Positions 7,944-14,235 of a stretch of DNA of 14,235 bases are shown here, piece after piece. A program made the position numbers and the translations under genes. The stretch comes from Bacillota bacterium (GTDB taxonomy: Bacteria; Bacillota; Clostridia; UBA1381): NCBI GenBank assembly GCA_021203665.1, contig JAJQAT010000115.1:1-14235 (forward strand). Direction: 5' to 3'. The notes below the pieces were generated by a model. It made no database searches. It had not been told where the DNA came from and worked only from the letters and a program-made list of their open reading frames with translations. The first letter of the stretch is position 1; each line of letters starts with the position of its first letter.

Positions 7944-8014
7944 TTTAAAAAACCTCCGTTCTTTTGCAATCAAAAATTGTAGGCATTACGATAAATTTTG
8001 GTTTGTAGGGGTAA

Positions 8015-8061
8015 GACCCCACCACCACCCGCCTACGGCGGGCGGTCCCCCTCCCCTCTTA
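8015..8061 (-). repeat. Palindromic repeat unit 1 (inverted copy, pairs with unit 2)
   Basis: Read on the minus strand it begins TAAGAGGGGAG, has CGCCGTAGGCG in the middle and GGGGT near the end. These three blocks are shared with unit 2 at 8119-8160. It shares GGTCCCCCTCCC with unit 4. Confidence 0.75.
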
Positions 8062-8118
8062 CGGCTAACGCCGACGTGGGGAGGAAAATTTCGCGCCCCA
8101 CGTTGGCACATAGTGCCA

Positions 8119-8160
8119 TAAGAGGGGAGCTGGCACGCCGTAGGCGTGACTGAGGGGTTA
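8119..8160 (+). repeat. Palindromic repeat unit 2 (direct copy)
   Basis: It begins TAAGAGGGGAGCTG, then has the hairpin CACGCC-GTA-GGCGTG, then GAGGGGTTA. It abuts unit 3 head to tail. Confidence 0.75.
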
Positions 8161-8209
8161 GGCTCCCTTTGTGAAAAGGGAGCTGTCAGCGTAGCTGACT
8201 GAGGGATTC
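8161..8209 (+). repeat. Palindromic repeat unit 3 (direct copy)
   Basis: It has the hairpin CTCCCTTT-GTG-AAAAGGGAG, then GTCAGC (8185-8190) with GCTGAC (8194-8199) around a GTA loop, then GAGGGATTC. The same blocks occur inverted in unit 4. Confidence 0.8.
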
Positions 8210-8246
8210 TTTGAGGTAAGCCCCGCCCACCGAAGGTGGGCGGCGA

Positions 8247-8299
8247 GAATCCCTCCACCGGCTACGCTGGTCCCCCTCCCTTTTGACAAAGGGAGGCTT
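8247..8299 (-). repeat. Palindromic repeat unit 4 (inverted copy of unit 3)
   Basis: On the minus strand it has CTCCCTTTGTCAAAAGGGAG, then AGCGTAGC, then GAGGGATTC, matching unit 3 block for block. The middle hairpin differs by paired changes. Units 3 and 4 face each other across a 9-bp perfect hairpin at 8223-8243. Confidence 0.8.
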
Positions 8300-8356
8300 G
8301 ATGCACCGCTAAACAAAAATTTAACTGCACACCCTTATGTACACATTCACACTGTC

Positions 8357-8385
8357 ATAATACCACAACATCATATACCTGTCAA
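8357..8385 (-). promoter_or_regulatory. Probable promoter of the lysR-type gene
   Basis: On the minus strand a consensus TTGACA (8380-8385) and TATTAT (8357-8362) are separated by exactly 17 bases. No comparable promoter is visible nearer the TTG start at 7943. The transcript would begin near 8350 and carry a leader of about 400 bases containing the palindromic repeats. It is back to back with the ligase promoter at 8413-8441. Confidence 0.7.
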
Positions 8386-8393
8386 GCATAAAG

Positions 8394-8420
8394 TGATATT
8401 TGATATAAGTATTTGACATT
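8394..8420 (+). promoter_or_regulatory. Shared 27-bp element, copy 2 (probable LysR-family operator)
   Basis: It begins TGATATTTGATATAAG and ends TGACATT. It is identical to the minus-strand element at 6971-6997 at 26 of 27 positions; the one difference is T for G in the -35 box. It lies between the divergent lysR and ligase promoters and runs into the ligase -35, the typical position of a LysR-type operator. Confidence 0.75.
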
Positions 8421-8441
8421 AAATACGTACGCCGCTATAAT
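8413..8441 (+). promoter_or_regulatory. Consensus sigma-A promoter of the ligase/exporter operon
   Basis: A perfect TTGACA (8413-8418) and a perfect TATAAT (8436-8441) are separated by 17 bases, giving a start near 8448 and a leader of about 33 bases before the gene at 8481. The -35 is covered by the shared element. Confidence 0.88.
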
Positions 8442-8480
8442 TTAAATAAGAACAAAAATATACAAAAACAGGAGGCTGCT

Positions 8481-9821
8481 ATGGATATTAAATTATTGCC
8501 GGAAATATACCGTTCAAAGAGAAACGAAAAGCTTTCCCGCGGCAAAATGCGCGAGCTTCAAAAGCGTTCGCTTTCAAGGCTTCTTACATATGCTTATGAA
8601 AATTCGGCGTATTACCGCAAAAGCTTTACCGAAGCGGGAATAACCTCGGAAAACATATTAAAGCTCCCGCTTTCCGCGTTTCCCTCGATTGACAAGAGCA
8701 TACTTATGGATAATTTCGACAGCATAGTAACCGAGCGCGATTTAACGCAAAGGGAGCTTGCCGAATTTGACAAAAGTACAGACCTTACCGAAAGACTGTT
8801 CAAGGGAAAATATCATATTGTCCATTCCTCAGGCAGTACCGGTGAGCCTAAGTATTTCGCGTATGACGCGCGCGCATGGAACGCTATGCTTGCCGGTATG
8901 ATACGCGCGGCTTTGTGGGGTATGAGCATTCCGCAGATTATTAAATTTATCGCGAAGCGTCCGAGAATTTTATATGTTGCCGCGACGGACGGACGCTACG
9001 GCGGTGCTATGGCAGTCGGCGACGGAATACAAGGCTGCGGCGCGAAGCAAATGTTTTTGGACGTCAACACCCCGCTTTGCGAATGGATTGATAGAATACA
9101 GAGCTTCCGGCCGAATATGATAGTCGGCTATCCGTCCGCCGTAAAGATAGCGGCGGAGCTTGCCTGCGAGGGTAAAATATCCGTCAATGCGGAGCGGGTT
9201 GTTTCCTGCGGTGAACCGCTCGGCGCGGGACTTAGGGAATATATACATAAGGCGTTCGGCGCGGAGGTCATAAATTTTTACGGAGCGAGTGAATCAATCG
9301 CGCTGGGCGTCGAGGACGAACGCTCTAACGGTATGTATTTATTCGATGATATGAATCTTATAGAGGTTGAAAACGGGAATATGTACCTCACGGTGCTTTA
9401 TAATTATGCCCAGCCGCTTATACGCTACCGCCTGTCGGATAAGCTCGTGCTGAAATCACCCGACACACGCTATCCGTTCACGCGCTCCGAAAGCATTGCA
9501 GGACGCGACGAGGATATTATGTGGTTTGATGACGGGCGCGGCGGCAGAGAATTTCTTCACCCGCTCGCGGTCGAGGGCTTTTGCATTGACGGACTTTTGG
9601 ATTATCAATTCCGCAAAATTTCAGGCTCCGCGTTTGAAATACTCGCGGAGGTGTCGGACGGTGCCAAAAGAGAAAGAGTAAAAGTGGAATTATTAAAGCA
9701 GGTGCGGATGATACTTGATAAAAAGAGGCTCTCACATATTCGCTTTGACGTGAAATTCACCGACGGTATTATGCCGGACCCGAAAACAGGCAAGAAAGCG
9801 TTGGTGGTGCGGAATGCTTAA
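8481..9821 (+). CDS. PaaK/CapK-type adenylate-forming enzyme (phenylacetate-CoA ligase-like)
   Basis: This 446-residue protein belongs to the phenylacetate-CoA ligase/coenzyme F390 synthetase branch (CapK-like) of AMP-forming enzymes, which activate a carboxylate as an acyl-adenylate. It has the phosphate-binding loop SSGSTGEPK (116-124), the adenine-site motif YGASE (267-271) and RYRLSD ending in Asp320, the ribose-binding aspartate. A small C-terminal domain ends in the Lys-rich TGKKALVVRNA, where the catalytic lysine is expected. The N-terminus (Leu- and Arg-rich helices followed by YAYENSAYYRKSF) is typical of this branch. GGAGG at 8471-8475 is 5 bases before the ATG. The 3' end overlaps the LysE-type exporter gene by 8 bases. 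The acyl substrate, and whether CoA or another acceptor is used, cannot be told from sequence. Confidence 0.88.
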   Translation: MDIKLLPEIYRSKRNEKLSRGKMRELQKRSLSRLLTYAYENSAYYRKSFTEAGITSENILKLPLSAFPSIDKSILMDNFDSIVTERDLTQRELAEFDKSTDLTERLFKGKYHIVHSSGSTGEPKYFAYDARAWNAMLAGMIRAALWGMSIPQIIKFIAKRPRILYVAATDGRYGGAMAVGDGIQGCGAKQMFLDVNTPLCEWIDRIQSFRPNMIVGYPSAVKIAAELACEGKISVNAERVVSCGEPLGAGLREYIHKAFGAEVINFYGASESIALGVEDERSNGMYLFDDMNLIEVENGNMYLTVLYNYAQPLIRYRLSDKLVLKSPDTRYPFTRSESIAGRDEDIMWFDDGRGGREFLHPLAVEGFCIDGLLDYQFRKISGSAFEILAEVSDGAKRERVKVELLKQVRMILDKKRLSHIRFDVKFTDGIMPDPKTGKKALVVRNA

Positions 9822-10422
9822 GGGTATTTTGATAGGGTTGGTGTTCGGCGTGCCGATAGGCGCGGTGGGCGCGCTGACCGTTCGCCGTGCGATAGGATAC
9901 GGCTTTCTTGCGGGACTTATATCGGGTTTGGGATGCTCCGCGGCGGATTTGCTTTACTCGTGTATCAGCGTTTTCTCACTGACCTTTATTTCTGATTTTT
10001 TATTGAAATATCAATACCCGATAAGCATAATCGGCGGAGCGATGGTTATCATTATGGGTATATCCGCGGTAAGGAATCCCAAAACCTTTAAAACAAATAA
10101 CACAGGCGGCGGAAGGCTCGCCGCGATATTTGCTTCGTCATTCGGCATAGCGATAACCAATCCCGCAACGATTGTGACGTTTATCACCGCTTTTTCCATA
10201 TTCAATGTCGGCAGTGTGGAAACTCCCGTTCAAGGCATTTCCCTGATATGCGGAATATTCGCGGGAACTCTTATATGGTGGCTTACTATATCGGCTGTAT
10301 TCGGCATTCTGCGCTACCGCGTTACCGATAAGCAAATAGAGATAATAAACCGTGTTCTCGGCGCGACGGTTATATGCTTCGGCATTGCCGTTATCGCAAG
10401 GGCGGTGATATGCAGTGTATGA
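9814..10422 (+). CDS. LysE/RhtB-family amino-acid exporter
   Basis: The 202-residue integral membrane protein has about six hydrophobic segments. Its N-terminal segment is GILIGLVFGVPIGAVGALTVRRA, the family's substrate-path signature. It also has an ITNPATIVTF motif around residues 114-123, matching the conserved NP of the fourth helix region. LysE/RhtB proteins export amino acids or related small metabolites using ion gradients. The ATG lies inside the end of the ligase gene (8-base overlap), with only a weak GGTGG upstream, so translation is probably coupled. Sharing a message with an adenylating enzyme suggests export of its product or of a toxic substrate, but that is inference. No strong terminator follows; a separate MerR promoter begins about 38 bases later. 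Confidence 0.9.
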   Translation: MLKGILIGLVFGVPIGAVGALTVRRAIGYGFLAGLISGLGCSAADLLYSCISVFSLTFISDFLLKYQYPISIIGGAMVIIMGISAVRNPKTFKTNNTGGGRLAAIFASSFGIAITNPATIVTFITAFSIFNVGSVETPVQGISLICGIFAGTLIWWLTISAVFGILRYRVTDKQIEIINRVLGATVICFGIAVIARAVICSV

Positions 10423-10459
10423 ACAAATTGTGAACATTCAAAAATTTTCCGAAAGGCTA

Positions 10460-10490
10460 TTGACTTGGAGCGAACTCCAAATGCTATACT
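10460..10490 (+). promoter_or_regulatory. MerR-type promoter with operator dyad in a 19-bp spacer
   Basis: TTGACT (10460-10465) and TATACT (10485-10490) are separated by 19 bases, longer than the optimal 17. The spacer is filled by a perfect inverted repeat, TTGGAG-CGAA-CTCCAA (10465-10480). This is the hallmark of MerR-regulated promoters, where the activator untwists DNA to realign the boxes. The first gene downstream encodes a MerR protein, so autoregulation is expected. Confidence 0.92.
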
Positions 10491-10516
10491 AATGATATAG
10501 ATAGGAGGCGATAGCT

Positions 10517-10909
10517 GTGACCATAAAGGAAGTAAGCGAAAAATACAATATATCCTCCGACACGCTTCGGTATTACGAGCACGTCGGCGCGATTCCTCCC
10601 GTTACGCGAACGGCGGCGGGAACGAGAGATTATCGGGAAACGGATATAGCGTGGGTCAAGCTTGCGATGTGCTTGAGAGCCGCCGGATGTACGGTTGACG
10701 TGTTGGTAAAATATCGGAAGCTTAATGAAATGGGCGACGTGACAATTCCCGACAGATTGAAGCTGCTGACAAAGCAGCGCGAGGAGCTGACGGAGCGGCG
10801 CAGACAGCTTGACGAAACCATAGATGTATTAAACTATAAAATTTCCACATATGAAACGGCTGTTAAAACCGGTAAGCTGGAATGGACTGAACGTAAAAAG
10901 AAAACATAA
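10517..10909 (+). CDS. MerR-family transcriptional regulator
   Basis: The 130-residue protein has an N-terminal MerR winged helix. TIKEVSEKYNISSDTLRYYEHVGAIPP covers residues 2-28, TRDYRETDIAWVK continues the wing, and a long C-terminal helix (about 80-118) serves for dimerisation. There are no metal-binding cysteines at the C-terminus; Cys52 and Cys58 lie in the wing-helix junction. It therefore looks like the small-molecule or redox-responsive branch (AdhR/NmlR type) rather than a metal sensor. The start is GTG at 10517, with AGGAGG (10503-10508) 8 bases upstream. It follows a 19-bp-spacer MerR promoter and leads the cupin, CMD and DUF362 genes, which are spaced 24, 17 and 63 bases apart with no terminator in between. 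It probably controls them all. Confidence 0.93.
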   Translation: MTIKEVSEKYNISSDTLRYYEHVGAIPPVTRTAAGTRDYRETDIAWVKLAMCLRAAGCTVDVLVKYRKLNEMGDVTIPDRLKLLTKQREELTERRRQLDETIDVLNYKISTYETAVKTGKLEWTERKKKT

Positions 10910-10933
10910 TGAAGCGAAAGGAGTTTTTAAATT

Positions 10934-11368
10934 ATGAAGTATCAAAGCAAAGAGGAATTTGAAAAGGCAAACGTATTCGGAACGGGTGAGGCGAATACCG
11001 CATTTGCGCGGTATTTTATCGGAAATTCATTTTTAAATCCGCTTACCGACCCGAGCGAATGTCCGGTGTTTTTAGCGAACGTCACATTTGAACCCGGATG
11101 CCGCAATAATTGGCATATTCATCACGCAACATCCGGCGGCGGTCAGATACTTATCTGCACTGCGGGCGCGGGCTGGTATCAAGAGGAGGGCAAAGCGGCC
11201 GTAAGCCTTGTCCCGGGCAAGGTAATCGTTATTCCTCCCGAGGTAAAGCATTGGCACGGCGCAAAGGCGGACAGCTACTTCAGTCATATCGCAGTCGAGG
11301 TTCCGGGTGAGAACACCTCAAACGAATGGTGCGAGCCGGTTGATGATGAGGATTATAGAAATCTGTAA
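10934..11368 (+). CDS. Single-domain cupin, manganese hydroxynitrile-lyase-like family
   Basis: The 144-residue protein is a small monocupin. Motif 1 is WHIHHATSGGGQ, with His61, His63 and Gln71. Motif 2 is PPEVKHWHGA, with His106. These match the His-His-Gln-His metal ligands of the cupin hydroxynitrile lyase group as I recall it. The flanking NVTFEPG (49-55) and the DDEDY tail are also typical. Most members of this group are uncharacterised cytoplasmic proteins found beside CMD proteins, oxidoreductases and MerR or LysR regulators, so the enzymatic label should not be taken literally. A short insertion (about 3-4 residues, TSGGG) lies between the second His and the Gln. AAAGGAG (10917-10923) is 10 bases before the ATG. 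Confidence 0.88.
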   Translation: MKYQSKEEFEKANVFGTGEANTAFARYFIGNSFLNPLTDPSECPVFLANVTFEPGCRNNWHIHHATSGGGQILICTAGAGWYQEEGKAAVSLVPGKVIVIPPEVKHWHGAKADSYFSHIAVEVPGENTSNEWCEPVDDEDYRNL

Positions 11369-11385
11369 AGAGGAGGTATCTTTCA

Positions 11386-12587
11386 ATGAAAAACAAATTA
11401 TATCAATTCTCACCGCGGCGGCGATTGCCGCGGGAATGAGTGCGTTCGCGGTAAGCGGCGGCGCGTATTCAACCGATACAAACGAATTGACGGAGGAGTT
11501 AAACACTATGACAGACACGGAAAAAGAGGACTGCATAAACGAAAATCTTGACACCAATCTGCGGTATTTATCGAATTTAACGGCGGTGACGGCGAACGCG
11601 GACTACGGCTTGATTGCCGATTTGGTCCATGAAGCGTATGAGAACGGCGTAACGGCTGTCGAAATAAAAGAAGCGGTATTCCAAGCCGCGCCGTATTGCG
11701 GCTATACCCGCGCGATAAACGCGCTCAGCGCTGTTGACGATGCTTTAATAACGCTTGACTTAGATATTCCGACGGAAAGCCGCGCGGGAGTTACCGAGGA
11801 TAACCGCTACGACGAGGGACTTGCTGTTCAGCGTCAATTATTCGGCTCGCAGATTGGCGCGATAACCGATGATATGACGGCGGCGGCAAAGCTGCAAACG
11901 CTGTATTTATCGGGAATATGCTTCGGCGATTTCTATACAAGAGCCGGACTTGACCTTAACACGCGCGAATTTCTCACGTTCTGTACGATTATAAGCAACG
12001 GCGGATGCTCGCCACAGGTAAATTCCCATGCCTTAGCAAATTTAGGGGTCGGACACAATTCCGCAATGCTTCGTGCGGCTGTTTTGGCGAATGAGAAATA
12101 CAACGGCGAGGAAAAGACTCTTGAAGCGCTTGCGATAGTGAACGCGCTCGACGACAGCGCAGTCGGCGGCAGCACGGCGGGCGAGGCTGTTCCCGAGGCG
12201 GCAGGCATTAACGGCTACACGACCGACGCGCAGGAGCTTACCGATATGATGTGGCATTACAAGACCGACGACGCGGACGGATATATCGACGCAAGCCTTG
12301 ACGCGGATACGCAGGAAATATTAGCCGAGGCGGCGCAGGCGGTTGTAAACGAATCAACCGTTCCGACATCGGACGATGAGCGAATTCAGACGCTGATTGA
12401 CATAGCCGTACTTGCCGCAGACGGAACGCGCGCGGATGAATTTCCGTCGGCTGTGGAAGACGCGGCAAACGCGAGCAACAGCGCAGATTCTATGCTTGCG
12501 GCGGTGCTTTTGTGCGTGCCGTACAACGGATTCCCGAGAACTCTTAACACGACAAGCGCGATAAACGCGGCGGTCATTGAAAATTGA
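11386..12587 (+). CDS. Exported carboxymuconolactone-decarboxylase-like protein with N-terminal frameshift
   Basis: The body of this gene encodes repeated CMD/AhpD-like helical modules. A partial one covers nt 11560-11750, ending with an APYCGYTRAINAL block. A full one covers about 11810-12140 and contains REFLTFCTIISNGGCSPQVNSHALANLGVG. A third covers about 12225-12580 and ends VPYNGFPRTLNTTSAINAA. No CxxC pair is present, so AhpD-type peroxidase activity is not supported. AGGAGG (11371-11376) lies 9 bases before the ATG at 11386, which begins MKNKL. That frame stops after 17 codons. One missing base near 11398-11401 would join MKNKL to ISILTAAAIAAGMSAFA and make a clean Sec signal peptide. 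The body's own frame is open back to a GTG at 11307 inside the cupin gene but has no RBS there. It is either a real frameshift or a sequence error. It lies 17 bases after the cupin gene. Confidence 0.8.
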
Positions 12588-12650
12588 TATAAATAAAAGG
12601 CATTTCGTCTTAAGGACGTTAAAAACTATTGAAATAAAGGGGGCTTATAA

Positions 12651-14141
12651 ATGACAGCTAATATCAAAAAGACAATAGTGTTTATCATTGCCGCCGCTAT
12701 GGTATGCCTTGCGTTCACGGGAATTGTGGCTTTAAATACGCAGACCGATAACGCGTTTGCGGCGGACGGTGAAACGGTGATTACACTGCAAATTGAGAAT
12801 CCCGAAATGACAGTCGGCGATGATACATTGTCGATAGACGACAGCGGAACAGCGCCCATTATCGCGGGCGACAGAACGCTTGTGCCGGTTCGCGCGATAA
12901 TCGAGGCGGTCGGCGGCACAGTCGAATGGAACGCGGACACGCGGACGGCGGCGCTTACATACGGCGGTGATGAAATCCGCCTTATAATTGACAGCACAAC
13001 CGCATATTTGAACGATACCGCAAACGAGCTTGATGTCGCGCCGGTCATAATCAACTACCGAACAATGCTACCGATTAGATTTATCGCGGAGAGCTTCGGC
13101 TTCAGCGTTGATTGGGACGGTGACGACCGGATTATAACAATAACAGTTCCCGCCGATGAAGCGGCGGCAACGGATGAAACGACAGAAACGGAGGACACAG
13201 CAGTGACAAACGGAGAAGAGCTTGCCGTGCTTAACGGCTTGGAGCATAGGACGGATGACGAGGAAGACCCCGTTGTTTACTTTACGTCCGATATAAGCTC
13301 GGAGGGTTTAATAGAAATTTACAGCTATCTCAGCTTTGAGCCGGAGGGCAATGTTGCAATAAAGCTCTCCACAGGCGAGGCGGGCAACACAAATTATCTT
13401 GACCCGAATTTAATTAAGGATTTGGTTCAGTCGGTTGACGGAACAATAGTTGAGTGCAACACCGCATACGGCGGCTCGCGAGCGTCAACTGCCGTGCATA
13501 TGCAGACGGCGGAGGATCACGGATTTACAGCAATCGCGGATGTTGACATTATGGACGCGGACGGCTCAATTCAAATTCCGGTTTCCGACGCGGCGGAGAA
13601 TTTGGAATATGATATTGTCGGCAGTCATTATGAGAATTATGATTCTATGATAGTGCTTTCGCATTTCAAGGGTCACGCGATGGGCGGCTTCGGCGGCGCG
13701 ATAAAGAACACTTCCATAGGCGTCGCGTCAAGCGAGGGCAAGGTATATATCCATTCGGGCGCACACAGCACGACAAGCTGGAGCGGCGGAACGCAGGATC
13801 AATTTCTTGAATGTATGGCTGAAGCGGCACAGGCGGTGTACAACGACAGACAGGAAAACGGCGGTATCATATACATAAGCGTTATGAACCATTTGTCGGT
13901 TGACTGCGACTGTGACTCAAATCCGGCGGAGCCCGAAATGCACGATGTAGGCATACTTGCCTCATACGACCCCGTTGCGCTCGATCAAGCGTGTGTCGAT
14001 ATTGTTTACAACACCGACGACAGTGAAAGCGGAGCGTTGCAGGAAAGAATTGAATCGAGAAACGGTATTCACACGCTTGAGCACGCCGAAAAGATAGGCT
14101 TGGGCAGCCGTGAATATCAATTAGTCAATATAGATATTTAG
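12651..14141 (+). CDS. Exported DUF362 protein with copper-amine-oxidase N-terminal-like domain
   Basis: The 496-residue protein starts with a Sec signal peptide: Lys6-Lys7, a hydrophobic core at about 8-28, and probable cleavage after AFA at 37. Next is a copper amine oxidase N-domain-like module (about 57-167) with the repeated signatures RTLVPVRAIIEAVGG/VEWN and RTMLPIRFIAESFGF/VDWD; in Firmicutes this is a surface module. A Thr/Glu-rich linker (168-188) leads to a DUF362 domain (about 205-455). Its features include DPNLIKDLV, SHFKGHAMGGFGGAIKN, DCDC at 418-421 and DVGILASYDPVALDQACVD. DUF362 proteins are often linked to iron-sulfur chemistry, but no ferredoxin CxxCxxC repeat is present. 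AGGGGG (12638-12643) is 7 bases before the ATG. It is probably the last gene of the MerR-led operon. Biochemical role unknown. Confidence 0.88.
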   Translation: MTANIKKTIVFIIAAAMVCLAFTGIVALNTQTDNAFAADGETVITLQIENPEMTVGDDTLSIDDSGTAPIIAGDRTLVPVRAIIEAVGGTVEWNADTRTAALTYGGDEIRLIIDSTTAYLNDTANELDVAPVIINYRTMLPIRFIAESFGFSVDWDGDDRIITITVPADEAAATDETTETEDTAVTNGEELAVLNGLEHRTDDEEDPVVYFTSDISSEGLIEIYSYLSFEPEGNVAIKLSTGEAGNTNYLDPNLIKDLVQSVDGTIVECNTAYGGSRASTAVHMQTAEDHGFTAIADVDIMDADGSIQIPVSDAAENLEYDIVGSHYENYDSMIVLSHFKGHAMGGFGGAIKNTSIGVASSEGKVYIHSGAHSTTSWSGGTQDQFLECMAEAAQAVYNDRQENGGIIYISVMNHLSVDCDCDSNPAEPEMHDVGILASYDPVALDQACVDIVYNTDDSESGALQERIESRNGIHTLEHAEKIGLGSREYQLVNIDI

Positions 14142-14235
14142 GAAAATAGGACAAAGCACCAAATTATAAAATAAAATGAGAGACTAACTATTAAAAGTCA
14201 AGAGGGGAAATAAAAATAATTAAAAAAACTTTTGA

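Larger units (their letters stand above)
8008..8299. repeat. Cluster of nested palindromic repeats in the lysR leader region
   Basis: This stretch carries no gene. It has four related GC-rich units in the order inverted, direct, direct, inverted (8015-8061, 8119-8160, 8161-8209, 8247-8299), separated by further hairpins: ACGTGGGG (8074-8081) with CCCCACGT (8096-8103); TGGCAC (8104-8109) with GTGCCA (8113-8118); and CCGCCCACC (8223-8231) with GGTGGGCGG (8235-8243). The unit type (a run of CTCCCTTT/AAAAGGGAG, then a hairpin with a GTA loop, then GAGGGATTC) resembles non-autonomous palindromic repeats scattered through clostridial genomes, as I recall them. No transposase is present. The ORFs that can be drawn through it are low-complexity and unsupported. 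Confidence 0.85.

Noticed and set aside
7986..8258. Open reading frames on both strands through 7891-8258, up to 90 codons.
   Set aside because: They run across the palindromic repeats, are Pro/Gly/Arg-rich, lack credible RBSs and match no family; they are by-products of GC-rich repeat DNA.
12582..12594. TTGATATAA at the end of the CMD gene as a third copy of the shared LysR-type element.
   Set aside because: Only the core 9 bases match, the DNA is AT-rich, it overlaps a stop codon and no good promoter follows it.
12606..12618. Small CGTC/GACG hairpin before the DUF362 gene as an attenuator.
   Set aside because: The stem is only 4 bp with no T-run, so it is within chance expectation.
14142..14235. 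GAGGGG (14202-14207) followed by ATTAAAAAAACTTTT near the right edge, resembling the start of another exported-protein gene.
   Set aside because: There is no ATG, GTG or TTG at a sensible distance (only ATT at 14219), and the window ends; too little to call a gene. The rest of this AT-rich tail shows no hairpin terminator.

Overview
The window looks like chromosomal DNA from a Gram-positive, Clostridia-type Firmicute, plausibly a gut Oscillospirales or Lachnospirales relative. The main evidence is a complete ctsR-mcsA-mcsB-clpC heat-shock operon, strong GGAGG ribosome binding sites throughout, TTG/GTG starts on some regulators, sigma-A type promoters, and dense palindromic repeats of the kind common in such genomes. 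No taxonomic search was possible, so this is inference from gene content.

Layout. (1) Positions 30-4338, + strand: class III stress operon ctsR-mcsA-mcsB-clpC (repressor, zinc adaptor, protein arginine kinase, AAA+ unfoldase), closed by a hairpin at 4435-4457. The ctsR promoter and its operator lie left of the window. (2) Positions 4519-6906, - strand: a three-gene operon read leftwards. It encodes an 81-residue MerR-tail-like protein, a DUF3737 beta-helix protein and a MalY/PatB-type PLP C-S lyase. Its promoter is at 6950-6979. (3) Positions 7068-7943, - strand: a LysR-family regulator with its own terminator. Its best promoter lies about 415 bp upstream at 8357-8385, so its leader would cross a 290-bp cluster of nested palindromic repeats (8008-8299). 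(4) Positions 8481-10422, + strand: a PaaK/CapK-type adenylating enzyme overlapping a LysE-type exporter, driven by a consensus promoter divergent from the lysR promoter. (5) Positions 10517-14141, + strand: a MerR regulator behind a classical 19-bp-spacer MerR promoter, then a small cupin, an exported carboxymuconolactone-decarboxylase-like protein, and an exported protein joining a copper-amine-oxidase N-terminal domain to a DUF362 domain. The last 94 bases hold no gene I can support.

How the parts connect. The most informative observation is a 27-bp element present almost perfectly (26/27) at the -35 region of two promoters on opposite strands and on both sides of lysR: the C-S lyase operon promoter and the ligase/exporter promoter. 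The second copy also sits between the divergent lysR and ligase promoters, the usual place for a LysR-type operator. The simplest reading is a small local regulon in which this LysR protein controls both metabolic operons. The MerR-cupin-CMD-DUF362 block appears to be a separate, autoregulated unit.

One gene looks broken or mis-assembled. The exported CMD protein has an ideal ribosome binding site, ATG and signal-peptide start that are one base out of frame with the rest of the protein.
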